From the NCBI RefSeq assembly GCF_023330665.1, contig NZ_CP097127.1, positions 310,001 through 374,000 of the forward strand: a DNA stretch of 64,000 nt, written 5' to 3'. Source of the stretch: Conexibacter sp. S30A1. Its GTDB lineage: Bacteria > Actinomycetota > Thermoleophilia > Solirubrobacterales > Solirubrobacteraceae. Positions 36,851 to 45,432 of this stretch are shown in pieces. The notes under the pieces are model-generated. The model saw only the letters and a program-made list of their open reading frames with translations, was not told the origin of the DNA and did not search any database. Numbering within the stretch: position 1 is the stretch's first letter; the number at the start of each line of letters is the position of its first letter. Made by a program: the position numbers and the translations under genes.

Positions 36851-37300
36851 ATGGCCGGAGTTGTCAAGCTCGATGAGATTGACGAGCGGATCATCGCGCT
36901 ATTGCGCGAGGACGCGCGCCGCACCATCACCGACATCGCCGCGCGTGTGAACCTCTCTTCGGCCCCGGTCAAGCGCCGAATCGACCGCCTTGAGCGGCTT
37001 GGCGTGATCACCGGTTACACCGTGGCTGTCGACCACGCCGTGATCGGCCCGACGATCGAGGCCTTCACCGAGCTGCGCTTGGCCGGCAACGCCGACATCG
37101 ACGAGATCCTCGGTCAGGTCGAGCAGATCCCCGAGATCCATGAGGTCTTCACCATGGCCGGGGATCCGGACGCTCTGCTGCGCATCCGCGTGACCGATGT
37201 CGAGCACCTGAAGGCTGTGGTCAACCGTCTGCGGCGCACCGGGCGCGTGACCGGAACCAAGACGCTGATGGTGCTCGACCGCTGGTCGCGCTCTGGCTGA
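36851..37300 (+). CDS. Lrp/AsnC-family transcriptional regulator
   Basis: 149 residues from the ATG giving MAGVVKLDEIDERIIALL. N-terminal winged helix-turn-helix with LREDARRTITDIAARVNLSSAPVKRRIDRLERLGVI matches Lrp/AsnC closely; the C-terminal RAM domain (VEQIPEIHEVFTMAGDPDALLRIRV) binds amino acids and drives oligomerisation. Divergent from the dehydrogenase/oxidoreductase operon with a 142-base gap, the standard layout for a local regulator responding to an amino acid. Likely controls that operon and itself; effector is inferred to be a branched-chain or aromatic amino acid. Confidence 0.92.
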   Translation: MAGVVKLDEIDERIIALLREDARRTITDIAARVNLSSAPVKRRIDRLERLGVITGYTVAVDHAVIGPTIEAFTELRLAGNADIDEILGQVEQIPEIHEVFTMAGDPDALLRIRVTDVEHLKAVVNRLRRTGRVTGTKTLMVLDRWSRSG

Positions 37301-37345
37301 GCCGCCTGCCGTTCCGCCGGCGCGCCCCTCGGCTACCGTTGGGGA

Positions 37346-38140
37346 GTGCGCAGCGGTGAGCGGGTAGGCGGCTTCGGCTTGAGGGCACCGGTTACGGCCC
37401 GTGGTAGGCTGCCGCTGGCCGCAACCATGGCCCTTCTGATCGTCGTGGCGGCCGGCATCGGCGGCACGGCGGACTTCACCGGGCCACGCTGGTATCCGCA
37501 CATCAGCCTGGGAAGGCACGGCGGCAGAACGACCAAACTGCCGCCGCGCGCGGCCGCCAAGGCCAAGCCGCGCCACATCTACATCACGCCGCTCAAGCTA
37601 CCGACCTGGCTCGGCGTGGCCGTGCTCGTCATGATCGCGATCGGGCTGGCTGCCGTGATCCTGCGGTTCGTACTCAGCCGCCGTCAGCGGCTCCGTGCAC
37701 CGGCGCTCAGCCAGGCGCGGGTGCAGACCGTTACGGTGCCGGTTGCCACCGAGCCGGAGCCGGAGCCGGAGCCGCTGCTCACGGGGATCGAGCTGGCGCT
37801 GCGCGTGCTGGACGAGGAGCGCGACCCGGCTGACGCGGTTGTGCGGGCCTGGATCGGCCTGCAGGAGACGGCCGCCGGGGCGGGGGTGGTTCGCAGCCCT
37901 TCGGAGAGCCCGACTGAATTCACCGCCCGGATCATCGCCTCGGCGCTCGCCGACGACGGCGCGGTCCGCAGGCTGCTCGGACTGTACCTGCGTGTGCGCT
38001 TCGGCGACCATCCTGTGAGCGCCGAGGAGGTCGAGGCGGCGCGCGGTGCGCTGGCCGAGCTGGTGGCGAGCTGGCGCGGACCGTCAGTCGCTGTGAGTGT
38101 CGCCGGCGCCGTGGCTGCGGGCAGGCGCGATGGTGTCTGA
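37346..38140 (+). CDS. DUF4129-domain membrane protein
   Basis: 264 residues, GTG start. Two membrane helices (about residues 26-42 as a signal-like anchor, and 88-111) bracket a basic extracytoplasmic segment. The C-terminal cytoplasmic domain carries AVVRAWIGLQETAAGAGV, SPTEFTARII and LLGLYLRVRFGDHPVSAEEVEAAR, a good match to DUF4129, which usually forms the C-terminus of transglutaminase-like proteins. Here the transglutaminase domain is missing. First gene of a MoxR/DUF58 locus; overlaps the next gene by 11 bases. An EPEPEPEP spacer precedes the domain. Role unknown, probably in surface or envelope assembly with MoxR. Confidence 0.82.
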   Translation: MRSGERVGGFGLRAPVTARGRLPLAATMALLIVVAAGIGGTADFTGPRWYPHISLGRHGGRTTKLPPRAAAKAKPRHIYITPLKLPTWLGVAVLVMIAIGLAAVILRFVLSRRQRLRAPALSQARVQTVTVPVATEPEPEPEPLLTGIELALRVLDEERDPADAVVRAWIGLQETAAGAGVVRSPSESPTEFTARIIASALADDGAVRRLLGLYLRVRFGDHPVSAEEVEAARGALAELVASWRGPSVAVSVAGAVAAGRRDGV

Positions 38141-38651
38141 GATGCGCTCACGCGCGGCGCTGCGAAGCGTGCTTGCGGCGCTGGTGATCGCGGCGATCTG
38201 CTGGTACTTCGGCGTTGACGTGTGGCACGCGCTGCTGCTGGGCACCGCGATCACCGTGATCTTTCTGGCGGTTGGCGTGGCCACATCCGCCTCCGACGCG
38301 GCGCTGCCCTCCTGGCGCGCCAGCGAGCGCCGGGGTGCCGACGGCTCACGCAAGGACGTCGAGACCATGGCCTGGTCGCTGCGCGGCAGCTGGGGCCGGA
38401 TCGGACTGACCGCCGAGCGCGAGCTGCGCAGGATCGCCCGCCGCAGGCTCGCGCTCGAGGGCCTTGACCTCTCAAACCCGGCGCACCGGCCGGCGATCGA
38501 GGCGCTGGTCGGTGCGCCGGTCTACCAGGTCCTGACGCGCGAGCGCTGGGGCAGGCTGAGCCTGCGAACGTTGGGCCGCACGCTGGATGCGCTCGATCAG
38601 GTCAACTCCAACTACTATCCGCAGACCCGTGAGCACCGACGATCGCACTGA
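38130..38651 (+). CDS. Small membrane protein of the MoxR locus
   Basis: 173 residues from the ATG giving MVSEMRSRAALRSVL, chosen because it overlaps the upstream stop; another in-frame ATG is four codons later. Two adjacent hydrophobic helices occur at about residues 10-50 (VLAALVIAAICWYFG and LLLGTAITVIFLAVGVA), then a basic, helical cytoplasmic tail with RRIARRRLALEGLDL. No recognised domain. Conserved position between DUF4129 and MoxR genes suggests a subunit of the same system. It overlaps the MoxR start by about 20 bases if the GTG is used. Confidence 0.72.
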   Translation: MVSEMRSRAALRSVLAALVIAAICWYFGVDVWHALLLGTAITVIFLAVGVATSASDAALPSWRASERRGADGSRKDVETMAWSLRGSWGRIGLTAERELRRIARRRLALEGLDLSNPAHRPAIEALVGAPVYQVLTRERWGRLSLRTLGRTLDALDQVNSNYYPQTREHRRSH

Positions 38652-39630
38652 CGCCATGCCGGTCGAGGAGATCGCGACGCTGGCGGCGCGGGTGCTTGAG
38701 CGTGTCAGCACGGTCGTGGTGGGCATGGAGGAGTCGCTCGAGCTGGCGCTCGCCGCGATCCTGGCCGGTGGCCACGTGCTGTTCGAGGACGTGCCTGGGT
38801 TGGGCAAGACGCTCGCCGCCCGCAGCCTGGCGAGCGCGCTCGGCCTCGACTTCCGCCGCCTGCAGTGCACCCCCGACCTGCTGCCCGCCGATATCACCGG
38901 CTCGTTCGTCTACTCGCCCGCCACCACCGAGTTCAGCTTCCGCCCAGGGCCGGTGTTCACCGGGCTGTTTCTTGCCGACGAGATCAACCGCACATCGCCA
39001 AAGACGCAGTCGGCGCTGCTTGAGGCGATGGCCGAGGGACAGGTGACGGTCGAGGGTACGAGCTTCAAGCTGCCGTCCCCGTTCCACGTGATCGCCACCT
39101 CCAACCCGATCGAGTACGAGGGCACCTACGCGCTACCGGAGGCGCAACTCGATCGCTTCATGCTGCGGCTCGCGGTCGGCTACCCGTCGCGCGAGGGTGA
39201 GACCAGGGTGCTGCTGGGCCGCGTGGAGCGTCGCCACGAGGTGGCGAGCGTCGAGCCCGTTATCGCGCCGGGTGTGCTGGCGGCGATGCAGGCGGGCATC
39301 GAGAGCGTCTACGTCGAGCCCGACATCGCCCGCTACTGCGTCGACATCGCCGCCGCCACCAGGCGCGAGAGCGTGGTCGAGGTCGGCTCCTCGCCGCGTG
39401 GCTCCCAGGGGCTGATGCTCGTCGGCCGCTCCCTGGCCGTGCTCGACGGCCGGGACTTCGTCACCCCGGATGATGTCAAGCGCGTGGCGGTTCCGGTGCT
39501 CGCCCATCGCCTCTCGCTGACAACCCAGGCCTGGGCAGATGGCACCAATACGGCCGATGTCGTTGCGCGCGTGCTTACGCAGGTTCCCGGGCCGCCGACG
39601 GTGGCTCAGCGCACCGCCGCCGGGCGGTGA
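38629..39630 (+). CDS. MoxR-family AAA+ ATPase
   Basis: 333 residues from a GTG at 38629; an ATG at 38656 is equally possible. AAA+ chaperone of the MoxR type: Walker A VLFEDVPGLGKTLAARSLA, TPDLLPADITGS, Walker B FLADEINRTSPKTQSALLEAM, sensor 1 ATSNPIEYEGTYALPEAQLDRF. The lid domain follows. MoxR proteins use ATP to remodel or insert cofactors into partner proteins with VWA or DUF58 domains; the DUF58 gene follows with a 4-base overlap. Cytoplasmic. Client not known. Confidence 0.93.
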   Translation: MSTDDRTDAMPVEEIATLAARVLERVSTVVVGMEESLELALAAILAGGHVLFEDVPGLGKTLAARSLASALGLDFRRLQCTPDLLPADITGSFVYSPATTEFSFRPGPVFTGLFLADEINRTSPKTQSALLEAMAEGQVTVEGTSFKLPSPFHVIATSNPIEYEGTYALPEAQLDRFMLRLAVGYPSREGETRVLLGRVERRHEVASVEPVIAPGVLAAMQAGIESVYVEPDIARYCVDIAAATRRESVVEVGSSPRGSQGLMLVGRSLAVLDGRDFVTPDDVKRVAVPVLAHRLSLTTQAWADGTNTADVVARVLTQVPGPPTVAQRTAAGR

Positions 39631-40976
39631 GCACGCCGCCCGCCAGCTCGTCGCCGCCAGCGGGCTCGGTAACGACGCCGCGCTGGACGATGGCACCGAC
39701 CCTGGTGGCGGCTGCGGCCGTCGCGGTGCTCCTGGCGGCGATCGCCGTGATTGCGGGCAATCTCGTGATTGCGCTGATGGCGCTACCGCTGGTCCTGGCG
39801 GCGGCGATCGGCTGGGATCGCCTGCCGGCCGCGGACGGCCGGCTGTCAACTCGCCTGACGCTCACAGATGCCGGCGGCGGCCGTGTCGCCTACCGCCTGG
39901 AGACCTCGCTGCCGGAGCGCGTGGCGGCCGTTGTTGTGCGCCAGAGCCTGCTGGGCGCAGAGCCCCGAGAGCTTGTGCTCGCCGGCTGGCAGGCTGACGA
40001 TCTCGCCGGCGAGGTGGCGCTGCTGCACTCTGGGCCACAGGAGGTGGTGCGCTTCGAGCTACGCCTGCTCGGCGACGAACAGGCCGCCATCAGCCTGCCC
40101 GAAGAGCCGATCGTCGGTGAGCTCGTCGTGGCTCCCGCCAGCACGCGGGTCCGCTCGCTGCCGCTGCCATTGCGCCTGCAGGGGATGACCGGCACGCACG
40201 CGTCCGCACGACTCGGCGATGGTGGCGAGTTTCGTGACATCCACCCGTTCAACCCCGGTGACCGCCTGCGCCGAATCGACTGGCGCGCGACCGCCCGTCT
40301 GGGGATGAGCGCCGGTGAGCTGTATGTGCGGCGCACCAACGCGCTGGCCGACGCGACCGTGCTGATCGTGATGGACAGCCGCGACGACGTGGGGGAGGAG
40401 GTCGCCGAGTGGAGCGCCAACGCCGCCGGCAAGAAGGGACTGAGCTCGCTGGACGTGGCCCGCGAGGCGGCCAGCTCGCTGGCCGGCGCCTACATCGCGG
40501 CCGGTGACCGGGTCGGCTTTCAGGATCTCTCGAGCCGCGCCCGCATGATCGCCCACGCAGGCGGCACCCGCCACCTCTGGAAGCTGGCGCGCGCCATCGA
40601 GGTGACCGCCCCCTCGCAGGTCCCCTTCAGGCACAGGCGAGCGCCGATCGTCCCGCCAGGGGCGCTGGTCTATCTGCTCTCGAGCCTGCTGGACGACCAG
40701 CCCGCGGAACTGGCGCTGCGCTGGCTCTCGGGTGGTCACCGGGTGATCGCCGTGGACGTGCTGCCACCGCCGCGTTTTGCCCGCGCCGACCGCCGCCAGC
40801 GGATCGCGCACCGAATGATCATGATGGCCCGAGACGACCGCATCCGCATGTTGCGCAGCCATGGGGTGGAGCTCCTGCGCTGGGCCACAGATGAAGATGC
40901 GCTGCCGCTCACGGCGCGGCTCGAGCTGCTGAGCCGACCGGTGCGACGCCGTGGCTCGCAGGCGGTGTGGCGGTGA
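39627..40976 (+). CDS. DUF58-domain protein (MoxR partner)
   Basis: 449 residues from a GTG overlapping the moxR stop (GTGA). Two N-terminal membrane helices (about residues 23-60) are followed by a long beta-rich domain and then the DUF58 signature GDGGEFRDIHPFNPGDRLRRIDWRATARLGMSAGELYVR, which starts a VWA-like fold with VLIVMDSRDD. These proteins are the usual clients of MoxR ATPases. The variant MIDAS motif D-x-S-x-D is visible as DSRDD but incomplete. Overlaps the next gene by 10 bases. The locus as a whole likely acts in envelope or surface-protein assembly, by family analogy. Confidence 0.9.
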   Translation: MSTPPASSSPPAGSVTTPRWTMAPTLVAAAAVAVLLAAIAVIAGNLVIALMALPLVLAAAIGWDRLPAADGRLSTRLTLTDAGGGRVAYRLETSLPERVAAVVVRQSLLGAEPRELVLAGWQADDLAGEVALLHSGPQEVVRFELRLLGDEQAAISLPEEPIVGELVVAPASTRVRSLPLPLRLQGMTGTHASARLGDGGEFRDIHPFNPGDRLRRIDWRATARLGMSAGELYVRRTNALADATVLIVMDSRDDVGEEVAEWSANAAGKKGLSSLDVAREAASSLAGAYIAAGDRVGFQDLSSRARMIAHAGGTRHLWKLARAIEVTAPSQVPFRHRRAPIVPPGALVYLLSSLLDDQPAELALRWLSGGHRVIAVDVLPPPRFARADRRQRIAHRMIMMARDDRIRMLRSHGVELLRWATDEDALPLTARLELLSRPVRRRGSQAVWR

Positions 40977-41521
40977 ACGCGGGCGAGCTCCCGACGCTTC
41001 GGCGCCTGCGATCGCCGGCCGACCTACCGGTGCGGGCTCCGATCCCGGGCGCCGCGGTGCGCGTGGCGCTGGTGGCTGTGGCGGTCGCGCTTGCACTGCT
41101 GGTCTACGGGCCCCACGGCTGGTTCTACGTCGGTGTGCTGCTGGCGCTGCTCGCCGCCGCGGTGCCCGACTACCTGTTCGGCTGGCTTTTGATCCTGTTT
41201 CTGGCACTCGGCGAGCTCGGTCACCGTGCGGTGCTCGACTGGCGCATCCTGGTGCTCGTCGCCGGTGTCCATCTGCTGCACATCCTCGCCGGCCTGAGCT
41301 ATGTGGTGCCGTGGCGCAGCTGGCTCTCGCCGGCAGCTCTGCTCGCGCCGCTGCGGCGCTTTCTGGCCATCCAGGTGCCCTGTCAGCTGATCGCGGTGGG
41401 GGCGCTCGAGCTTTTGGCGCCGGCCGCTAACGGGCACCGGCCGCTCACCTTCGCCGCTTTCACGCTGGCGGGCGCGGCGGCGCTGGCGCTGCTGGCACGC
41501 CTGCTGTTGCGCGGGCGTTGA
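40967..41521 (+). CDS. Polytopic membrane protein of the MoxR/DUF58 locus
   Basis: 184 residues, GTG start overlapping the DUF58 gene by 10 bases. About five hydrophobic helices are visible after a 25-residue basic N-terminus: around 29-45, 50-65, 68-82, 86-105 and 160-180. No catalytic motif. Similar small membrane genes end MoxR-DUF58 operons in actinobacteria; function unknown. Last gene of the operon, followed by a 170-base gap. Confidence 0.75.
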   Translation: MAVNAGELPTLRRLRSPADLPVRAPIPGAAVRVALVAVAVALALLVYGPHGWFYVGVLLALLAAAVPDYLFGWLLILFLALGELGHRAVLDWRILVLVAGVHLLHILAGLSYVVPWRSWLSPAALLAPLRRFLAIQVPCQLIAVGALELLAPAANGHRPLTFAAFTLAGAAALALLARLLLRGR

Positions 41522-41691
41522 GCGCCGGCGGGAAATTACACGGCCGCCGCGTGCTTAAACACCGACGCGCTCTAGGTGTAGCTCCGCAACCGACGTAGGA
41601 GCCTGCCACGATGGCTCAGGCTCTCTGCGCGGTGATCATCTGTGTTGCAACCGGAGGACTGAAACTCCCAGACAACAAGGAGGAACCCGGA
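41522..41691 (+). other. Intergenic leader of the following membrane-protein gene
   Basis: No gene needed here. The following reading frame extends into it as far as 41611, but the strong AAGGAGG site just before 41692 argues for the later start. No convincing stable hairpin was found. Confidence 0.5.
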
Positions 41692-42363
41692 ATGCAACGC
41701 AGAGTTTTCGATAGGCTGGTGTCAGGCACGGGCGCGCTGTTGGTGGTGGTGCTCCTGGTCGCCGGCGGGTTGCTCACGTGGGGCTCGAGCTTCGCCTCGA
41801 GCAACGTCCACAACCAGCTGGCCCAGCAGCAGATCTTCTTCCCCACCCAGAGCGAGATCAACGCCGTCAAGGCGCAGTACGCCAAGGGCGGGCAGAAGGC
41901 CGTAACCGACCCAGAGTTTCCGAACGCCAAGCTGATGATCCCGGCGCTTTCGCCCTATGCCGGCAAGCAGCTTCTGACGGGCACCGAGGCGCAGGTCTAC
42001 GCCAACGACTTCATCGGTCAGCACCTGTACGCGATGCCGCTGCACGGCATCTACAGCAAGGTCAGCTCGGCGGCCCGTGCGGCCAAGCCGGGTAGCAAGG
42101 CCGCGCTTGAGTTCAGCGGGCTTGAGACGACCGTCTTCCAGGGCACCACGCTACGTGGCCTGCTGCTTGAGGCCTACGGATTCGGGGTCGTCGGAACGGT
42201 GATGATGTGGGGCGCGGTCGCCGCCTACGCCGGCGCGGTCCTGCTCCTGATCCTCACTCTCCTCGGCCTCCGTCACGCAGCCCAGACCCCACCGGAGGCG
42301 CGGGTTCTGGACGGCAGCGACGCCTACAAGGCAGAGCGCAAGGAGACCGTCAGCGTCTCGTAG
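41692..42363 (+). CDS. Two-helix membrane protein with extracytoplasmic domain, unknown function
   Basis: 223 residues from the ATG giving MQRRVFDRLVSGTGALL, chosen for the AAGGAGG site 8 bases upstream. One helix at about residues 14-33 and a second at about 165-190 enclose an extracytoplasmic segment of about 130 residues (HNQLAQQQIFFPTQSEI ... FQGTTLRGLLLEAYGFG). A hydrophilic tail follows. The arrangement resembles conserved actinobacterial membrane proteins of unknown role; no domain is recognised. Probably monocistronic, and followed by a strong terminator. Confidence 0.75.
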   Translation: MQRRVFDRLVSGTGALLVVVLLVAGGLLTWGSSFASSNVHNQLAQQQIFFPTQSEINAVKAQYAKGGQKAVTDPEFPNAKLMIPALSPYAGKQLLTGTEAQVYANDFIGQHLYAMPLHGIYSKVSSAARAAKPGSKAALEFSGLETTVFQGTTLRGLLLEAYGFGVVGTVMMWGAVAAYAGAVLLLILTLLGLRHAAQTPPEARVLDGSDAYKAERKETVSVS

Positions 42364-42457
42364 CTTCACAAACTTCGGCTCGCAGCCCGGAACCTGACCG
42401 GGGAGAGCGGGACCGCGAGCCGAGCGCTGGGGTCCTCCGCCACACGCCCCCAACAAA

Positions 42458-42489
42458 GACGCCCGCGCTGGTTTACCAGCGCGGGCGTC
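42458..42489. terminator. Strong bidirectional hairpin terminator
   Basis: Perfect 14-bp inverted repeat GACGCCCGCGCTGG / CCAGCGCGGGCGTC with a TTTA loop between convergent genes. On the minus strand it is followed by TTTGTTGG, on the plus strand by GCGCGTTTC. Confidence 0.85.
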
Positions 42490-42496
42490 GCGCGTT

Positions 42497-43765
42497 TCAG
42501 GCGGCCTTCAGCACCAGCACGCAGTTCTGCCCGCCGAAGCCGAAGGCGTTGACGACGGCGGTCCTGACCGCCGCCTCACGCGCCACGAGCGGCACGTAGT
42601 CAAGGTCACAGGCCGGGTCGGGGGTCTCGAGGTTGATCGTCGGCGGCACGCGGCCGTCGCGCATCGCCAGCACGCTGACCATCGCACCGAGCGCGCCGGC
42701 CGCGCCGATCATGTGCCCCACCATCGACTTCGGCGAGCTGACCAACAGGCTGTCGGCGGCGCTGCCAAAAACATCGCGGATCGCGCTTGTCTCGACCGCG
42801 TCGTTGATTCGGGTGGCGGTCCCGTGAGCGCAGATGTAGTCGACCTCGGCCGGGTCGGTGCCGGTGCGCTCGAGCGCGAGCGCCATCGCCCGGCGCGGCT
42901 GGCGTCCGGTGGGGTCCGGGTGGCTGATGTGAAAGGCATCGGCGGTCAGCGCGCCGCCCGCCAGGCTGGCGTAGGTGCGGGCGCCGCGCGCGCCGGCGTG
43001 CGCGGCTGACTCGATCACAAACAGCACCGCGCCTTCGCCGTAGACGAAACCGTCACGGTCGGCTGAGAACGGCCGGCTGGCGCGCTGGGGCTCGTCGTTG
43101 CGGGCTGACAGCGCTCCCATGTTGCAGAGCCCGGCGAACATCACCGGCGCGATCCCGGCGTCGGTGCCGCCGGCCACCACCACGTCGGCCTCGCCGGCTA
43201 GGATCAGCCGCCGCGCCTCGAGCAGGGCCGCGTTGCCGCTCGCGCAGGCCAGCGAGCTGGCGGTGACCGGGCCGTGCAGGCCGAGGTCGATCGCGACCTC
43301 ACAGGCCGGCATGTTCGGGATCATCGACGGCACGTAGTAGGGGCTCACACCTCGCAGACCCTCGGCGATCAGGCCACGAACGTTGGTCTCGCTCTCGGGA
43401 ACGCCCGGCACGGCGGTGTTCACCACCACGCCCACGCGCTCGTAATCGGCCAGCTGCTCGACCCCGGCGCCGGGCTCAAGGCCCGCGTCGGCGAACGCCT
43501 CGCGCGCGGCCGCCACCGCCAGCTGCGAGAAGCGTGCCGAGCGCCGTGCGCGCTTGGTGCCGAGCAGCGCCTCGGCGTCAAAGCCCTTGACCTCGGCGGC
43601 GATCCGGGTGGGCAGCGCCGAGGCGTCAAAGTGGGTGATCTCGCCGACGCCCGACTGGCCGGCGAGCAGCGCCCGCCAGGTACTCGGCACGTCCAGGCCC
43701 AGTGGTGTGACGGCGCCGATGCCGGTGATCACCGGCTCGGCGCCGTGTGCGCCCAGGTTGCTCAA
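42497..43765 (-). CDS. Beta-ketoacyl-ACP synthase II-type enzyme (FabF-like)
   Basis: 422 residues with a TTG start that overlaps the ligase stop by 4 bases. Decarboxylative Claisen condensation of acyl and malonyl thioesters. Catalytic Cys in VTASSLACASGNAAL, first His in YICAHGTATRINDAVE, second His in PKSMVGHMIGAAGALGAM, with the C-terminal NAFGFGGQNCVLVL. It matches KAS II rather than KAS III or type I. No acyl carrier protein or malonyl transferase gene is next to it, so it is probably not the housekeeping FabF but part of a dedicated acyl pathway with the upstream ligase and LLM oxidoreductase. Confidence 0.9.
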   Translation of the reverse strand: MSNLGAHGAEPVITGIGAVTPLGLDVPSTWRALLAGQSGVGEITHFDASALPTRIAAEVKGFDAEALLGTKRARRSARFSQLAVAAAREAFADAGLEPGAGVEQLADYERVGVVVNTAVPGVPESETNVRGLIAEGLRGVSPYYVPSMIPNMPACEVAIDLGLHGPVTASSLACASGNAALLEARRLILAGEADVVVAGGTDAGIAPVMFAGLCNMGALSARNDEPQRASRPFSADRDGFVYGEGAVLFVIESAAHAGARGARTYASLAGGALTADAFHISHPDPTGRQPRRAMALALERTGTDPAEVDYICAHGTATRINDAVETSAIRDVFGSAADSLLVSSPKSMVGHMIGAAGALGAMVSVLAMRDGRVPPTINLETPDPACDLDYVPLVAREAAVRTAVVNAFGFGGQNCVLVLKAA

Positions 43766-45432
43766 GGGCGCTCCAGCAGGTCCGCCTGCGCGTCGGCGAG
43801 TGCCTGCTCGCGGAGCCGATAGTGGAGCTTCTTGCCGGTGGCCGTCAGCGGGATCTCGTCGATGAACCGGTAGGCGCGCGGGCGCTTGTAGTCGGCCAGC
43901 ATCGGGTGCTCGCGGGCGTGGCGGTCGAGCTCGGCGGCGTCCAGCGGGACGCCGCCGCTTGCAACCACGTAGGCGACCACGAGCTCGCCCCAGCGCTCGT
44001 CGGGCAGGCCGACCACAACCGAGTCGGCGACCGCCGGGTGCTCGTTGAGGATCGCCTCGACCTGTGTGGGATGGACGTTCTCGCCGCCGGAGATGATCAT
44101 GTCGTCCTTGCGGCCCACGATCGTCACGTAGCGCTCCTCGTCCCAGGTGGCGAGGTCGCCGATGTAGAGCCAGCCGTCGCGGAAGCGCGCGGTCTGTTCC
44201 TCGTTGTTGTTGACGTAGGCGTAGCCGGACTTGACCGAGCGCACGATCACCTCGCCGACCTCCTGTCCGTCCTGCGCGGCGAGGTCGTCGGGCTCGGCGA
44301 CACGGTCCTCATACACCTTCACCACCGCGACGTCGTCGTCGGTGCAGGCGCGGCCGGCCGAGCCGGCGTGAGCCGGCAGGTCGCTGGGGCGCAGGAAGGT
44401 GTTCCAGAACGCCTCGGTGGTGCCGTAGCCGTTGAAGATGCGCGGTGTCAGCAGCTCCTGGTAGCGCAGGCAGGACTCGCGGTCAAGCGGTGAGCCCATG
44501 GTCACGATCCCGCGCAGGCTGGAGAGCTCGCGCGGGCGGGCCTGCTGCTCTGCGGCGAGCATCGCCAGGTTGGTGGGGGCGCCGATCAGGAAGGTGAGCT
44601 GGTGCTCGGCCACCCAGTCGAGCACGGTGGCGGCGTCGAAGCTGCGCAGCGCCACCGCGCAGGCGCCGACATAGAAGACGGGGTTGGGCCCGCCCGAGTA
44701 CAGGCCGCCGCGGTGAAACCACGGGGTCATGTTGAGCGTGCGGTCCTCCGGCGAGAGCGGGAAGTGCATGATCACGTCGTGGGCTGAGAAGACCTCCACG
44801 ACGTCGGGCAGCGAGACACCCTTGGGCAGGCCCGTGGTGCCGGAGGTGTAAAGGCGTGTGGTCTCCGCGTAGATCGAGCGCTCCGGTGCCGGCGGCGGCT
44901 CGCTGCCGGCGGGCGCGAGGACCTCGGCAAACGGGATCGCGGCGCCGACGGGGCTGGTCCAGTCCTGGTGGTTGACACCGACCACCAGCGACGGGTGGTG
45001 GTCAGCCAGCCACAGCGCTTCCGCGCCGGCCGCCGTCAGACTCGAGTCGAGGATGAACACCTTGGGACGGCTGTCGTCCAGCACGTGCGCGACCTCGCCG
45101 GCGGCCAGGCGGAAGTTGATCGGCGCAGCGATCGCGCCGAGCCGCTGGCAGGCGATCCAGACCAGCGCGAACTCGGGGCCGTTGAGCAGGTCGAAGACGA
45201 CCACGTCTTCGGCGCGCACGCCACGCTCGTACAGCCCGGCCGCCAGCCGGCCCGTGTCCTCCCAGAGCTGCGCGTAGGTCCATTGGCGTCCGCCCGCGGG
45301 ATCGTGAAGCGCCGGCCGCGTGGCGTAGCGCAGGCTGTTGCGCCGCACTCCGGCCAGGTAGCCGAAGTGCTGTTCAAAGACCCCACGGAAGCTCTCCGGG
45401 TCGTAGCGGTAGTGATGGTTGCCCGAGCTCAC
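43762..45432 (-). CDS. Acyl-CoA/acyl-AMP ligase (AMP-binding, ANL superfamily)
   Basis: 556 residues from a GTG overlapping the upstream stop. ATP-dependent activation of a carboxylic acid. The P-loop is LYTSGTTGLPKGVSLPD, then FNGYGTTEAFW (A5 motif), GWLYIGDLATWDEERYVTIVGRKDDMI (A7/A8) and a C-terminal LPLTATGKKLHYRLREQ with the catalytic Lys. This pattern fits fatty- or aryl-acid CoA ligases rather than non-ribosomal domains; no carrier domain follows. Substrate unknown. Middle gene of a three-gene coupled operon with KAS II and an LLM oxidoreductase. Confidence 0.9.
   Translation of the reverse strand: MSSGNHHYRYDPESFRGVFEQHFGYLAGVRRNSLRYATRPALHDPAGGRQWTYAQLWEDTGRLAAGLYERGVRAEDVVVFDLLNGPEFALVWIACQRLGAIAAPINFRLAAGEVAHVLDDSRPKVFILDSSLTAAGAEALWLADHHPSLVVGVNHQDWTSPVGAAIPFAEVLAPAGSEPPPAPERSIYAETTRLYTSGTTGLPKGVSLPDVVEVFSAHDVIMHFPLSPEDRTLNMTPWFHRGGLYSGGPNPVFYVGACAVALRSFDAATVLDWVAEHQLTFLIGAPTNLAMLAAEQQARPRELSSLRGIVTMGSPLDRESCLRYQELLTPRIFNGYGTTEAFWNTFLRPSDLPAHAGSAGRACTDDDVAVVKVYEDRVAEPDDLAAQDGQEVGEVIVRSVKSGYAYVNNNEEQTARFRDGWLYIGDLATWDEERYVTIVGRKDDMIISGGENVHPTQVEAILNEHPAVADSVVVGLPDERWGELVVAYVVASGGVPLDAAELDRHAREHPMLADYKRPRAYRFIDEIPLTATGKKLHYRLREQALADAQADLLERP

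Noticed and set aside
38097..38129. Earlier start for the small membrane protein of the MoxR locus
   Set aside because: It would lengthen the overlap with the upstream gene and adds residues with no membrane or family signal; the ATG at 38130 fits better.
40059..41207. Minus-strand frames of several hundred codons opposite DUF58 and other core genes
   Set aside because: They are typical GC-rich antisense frames with Arg/Ala/Gly-biased composition and no motifs.
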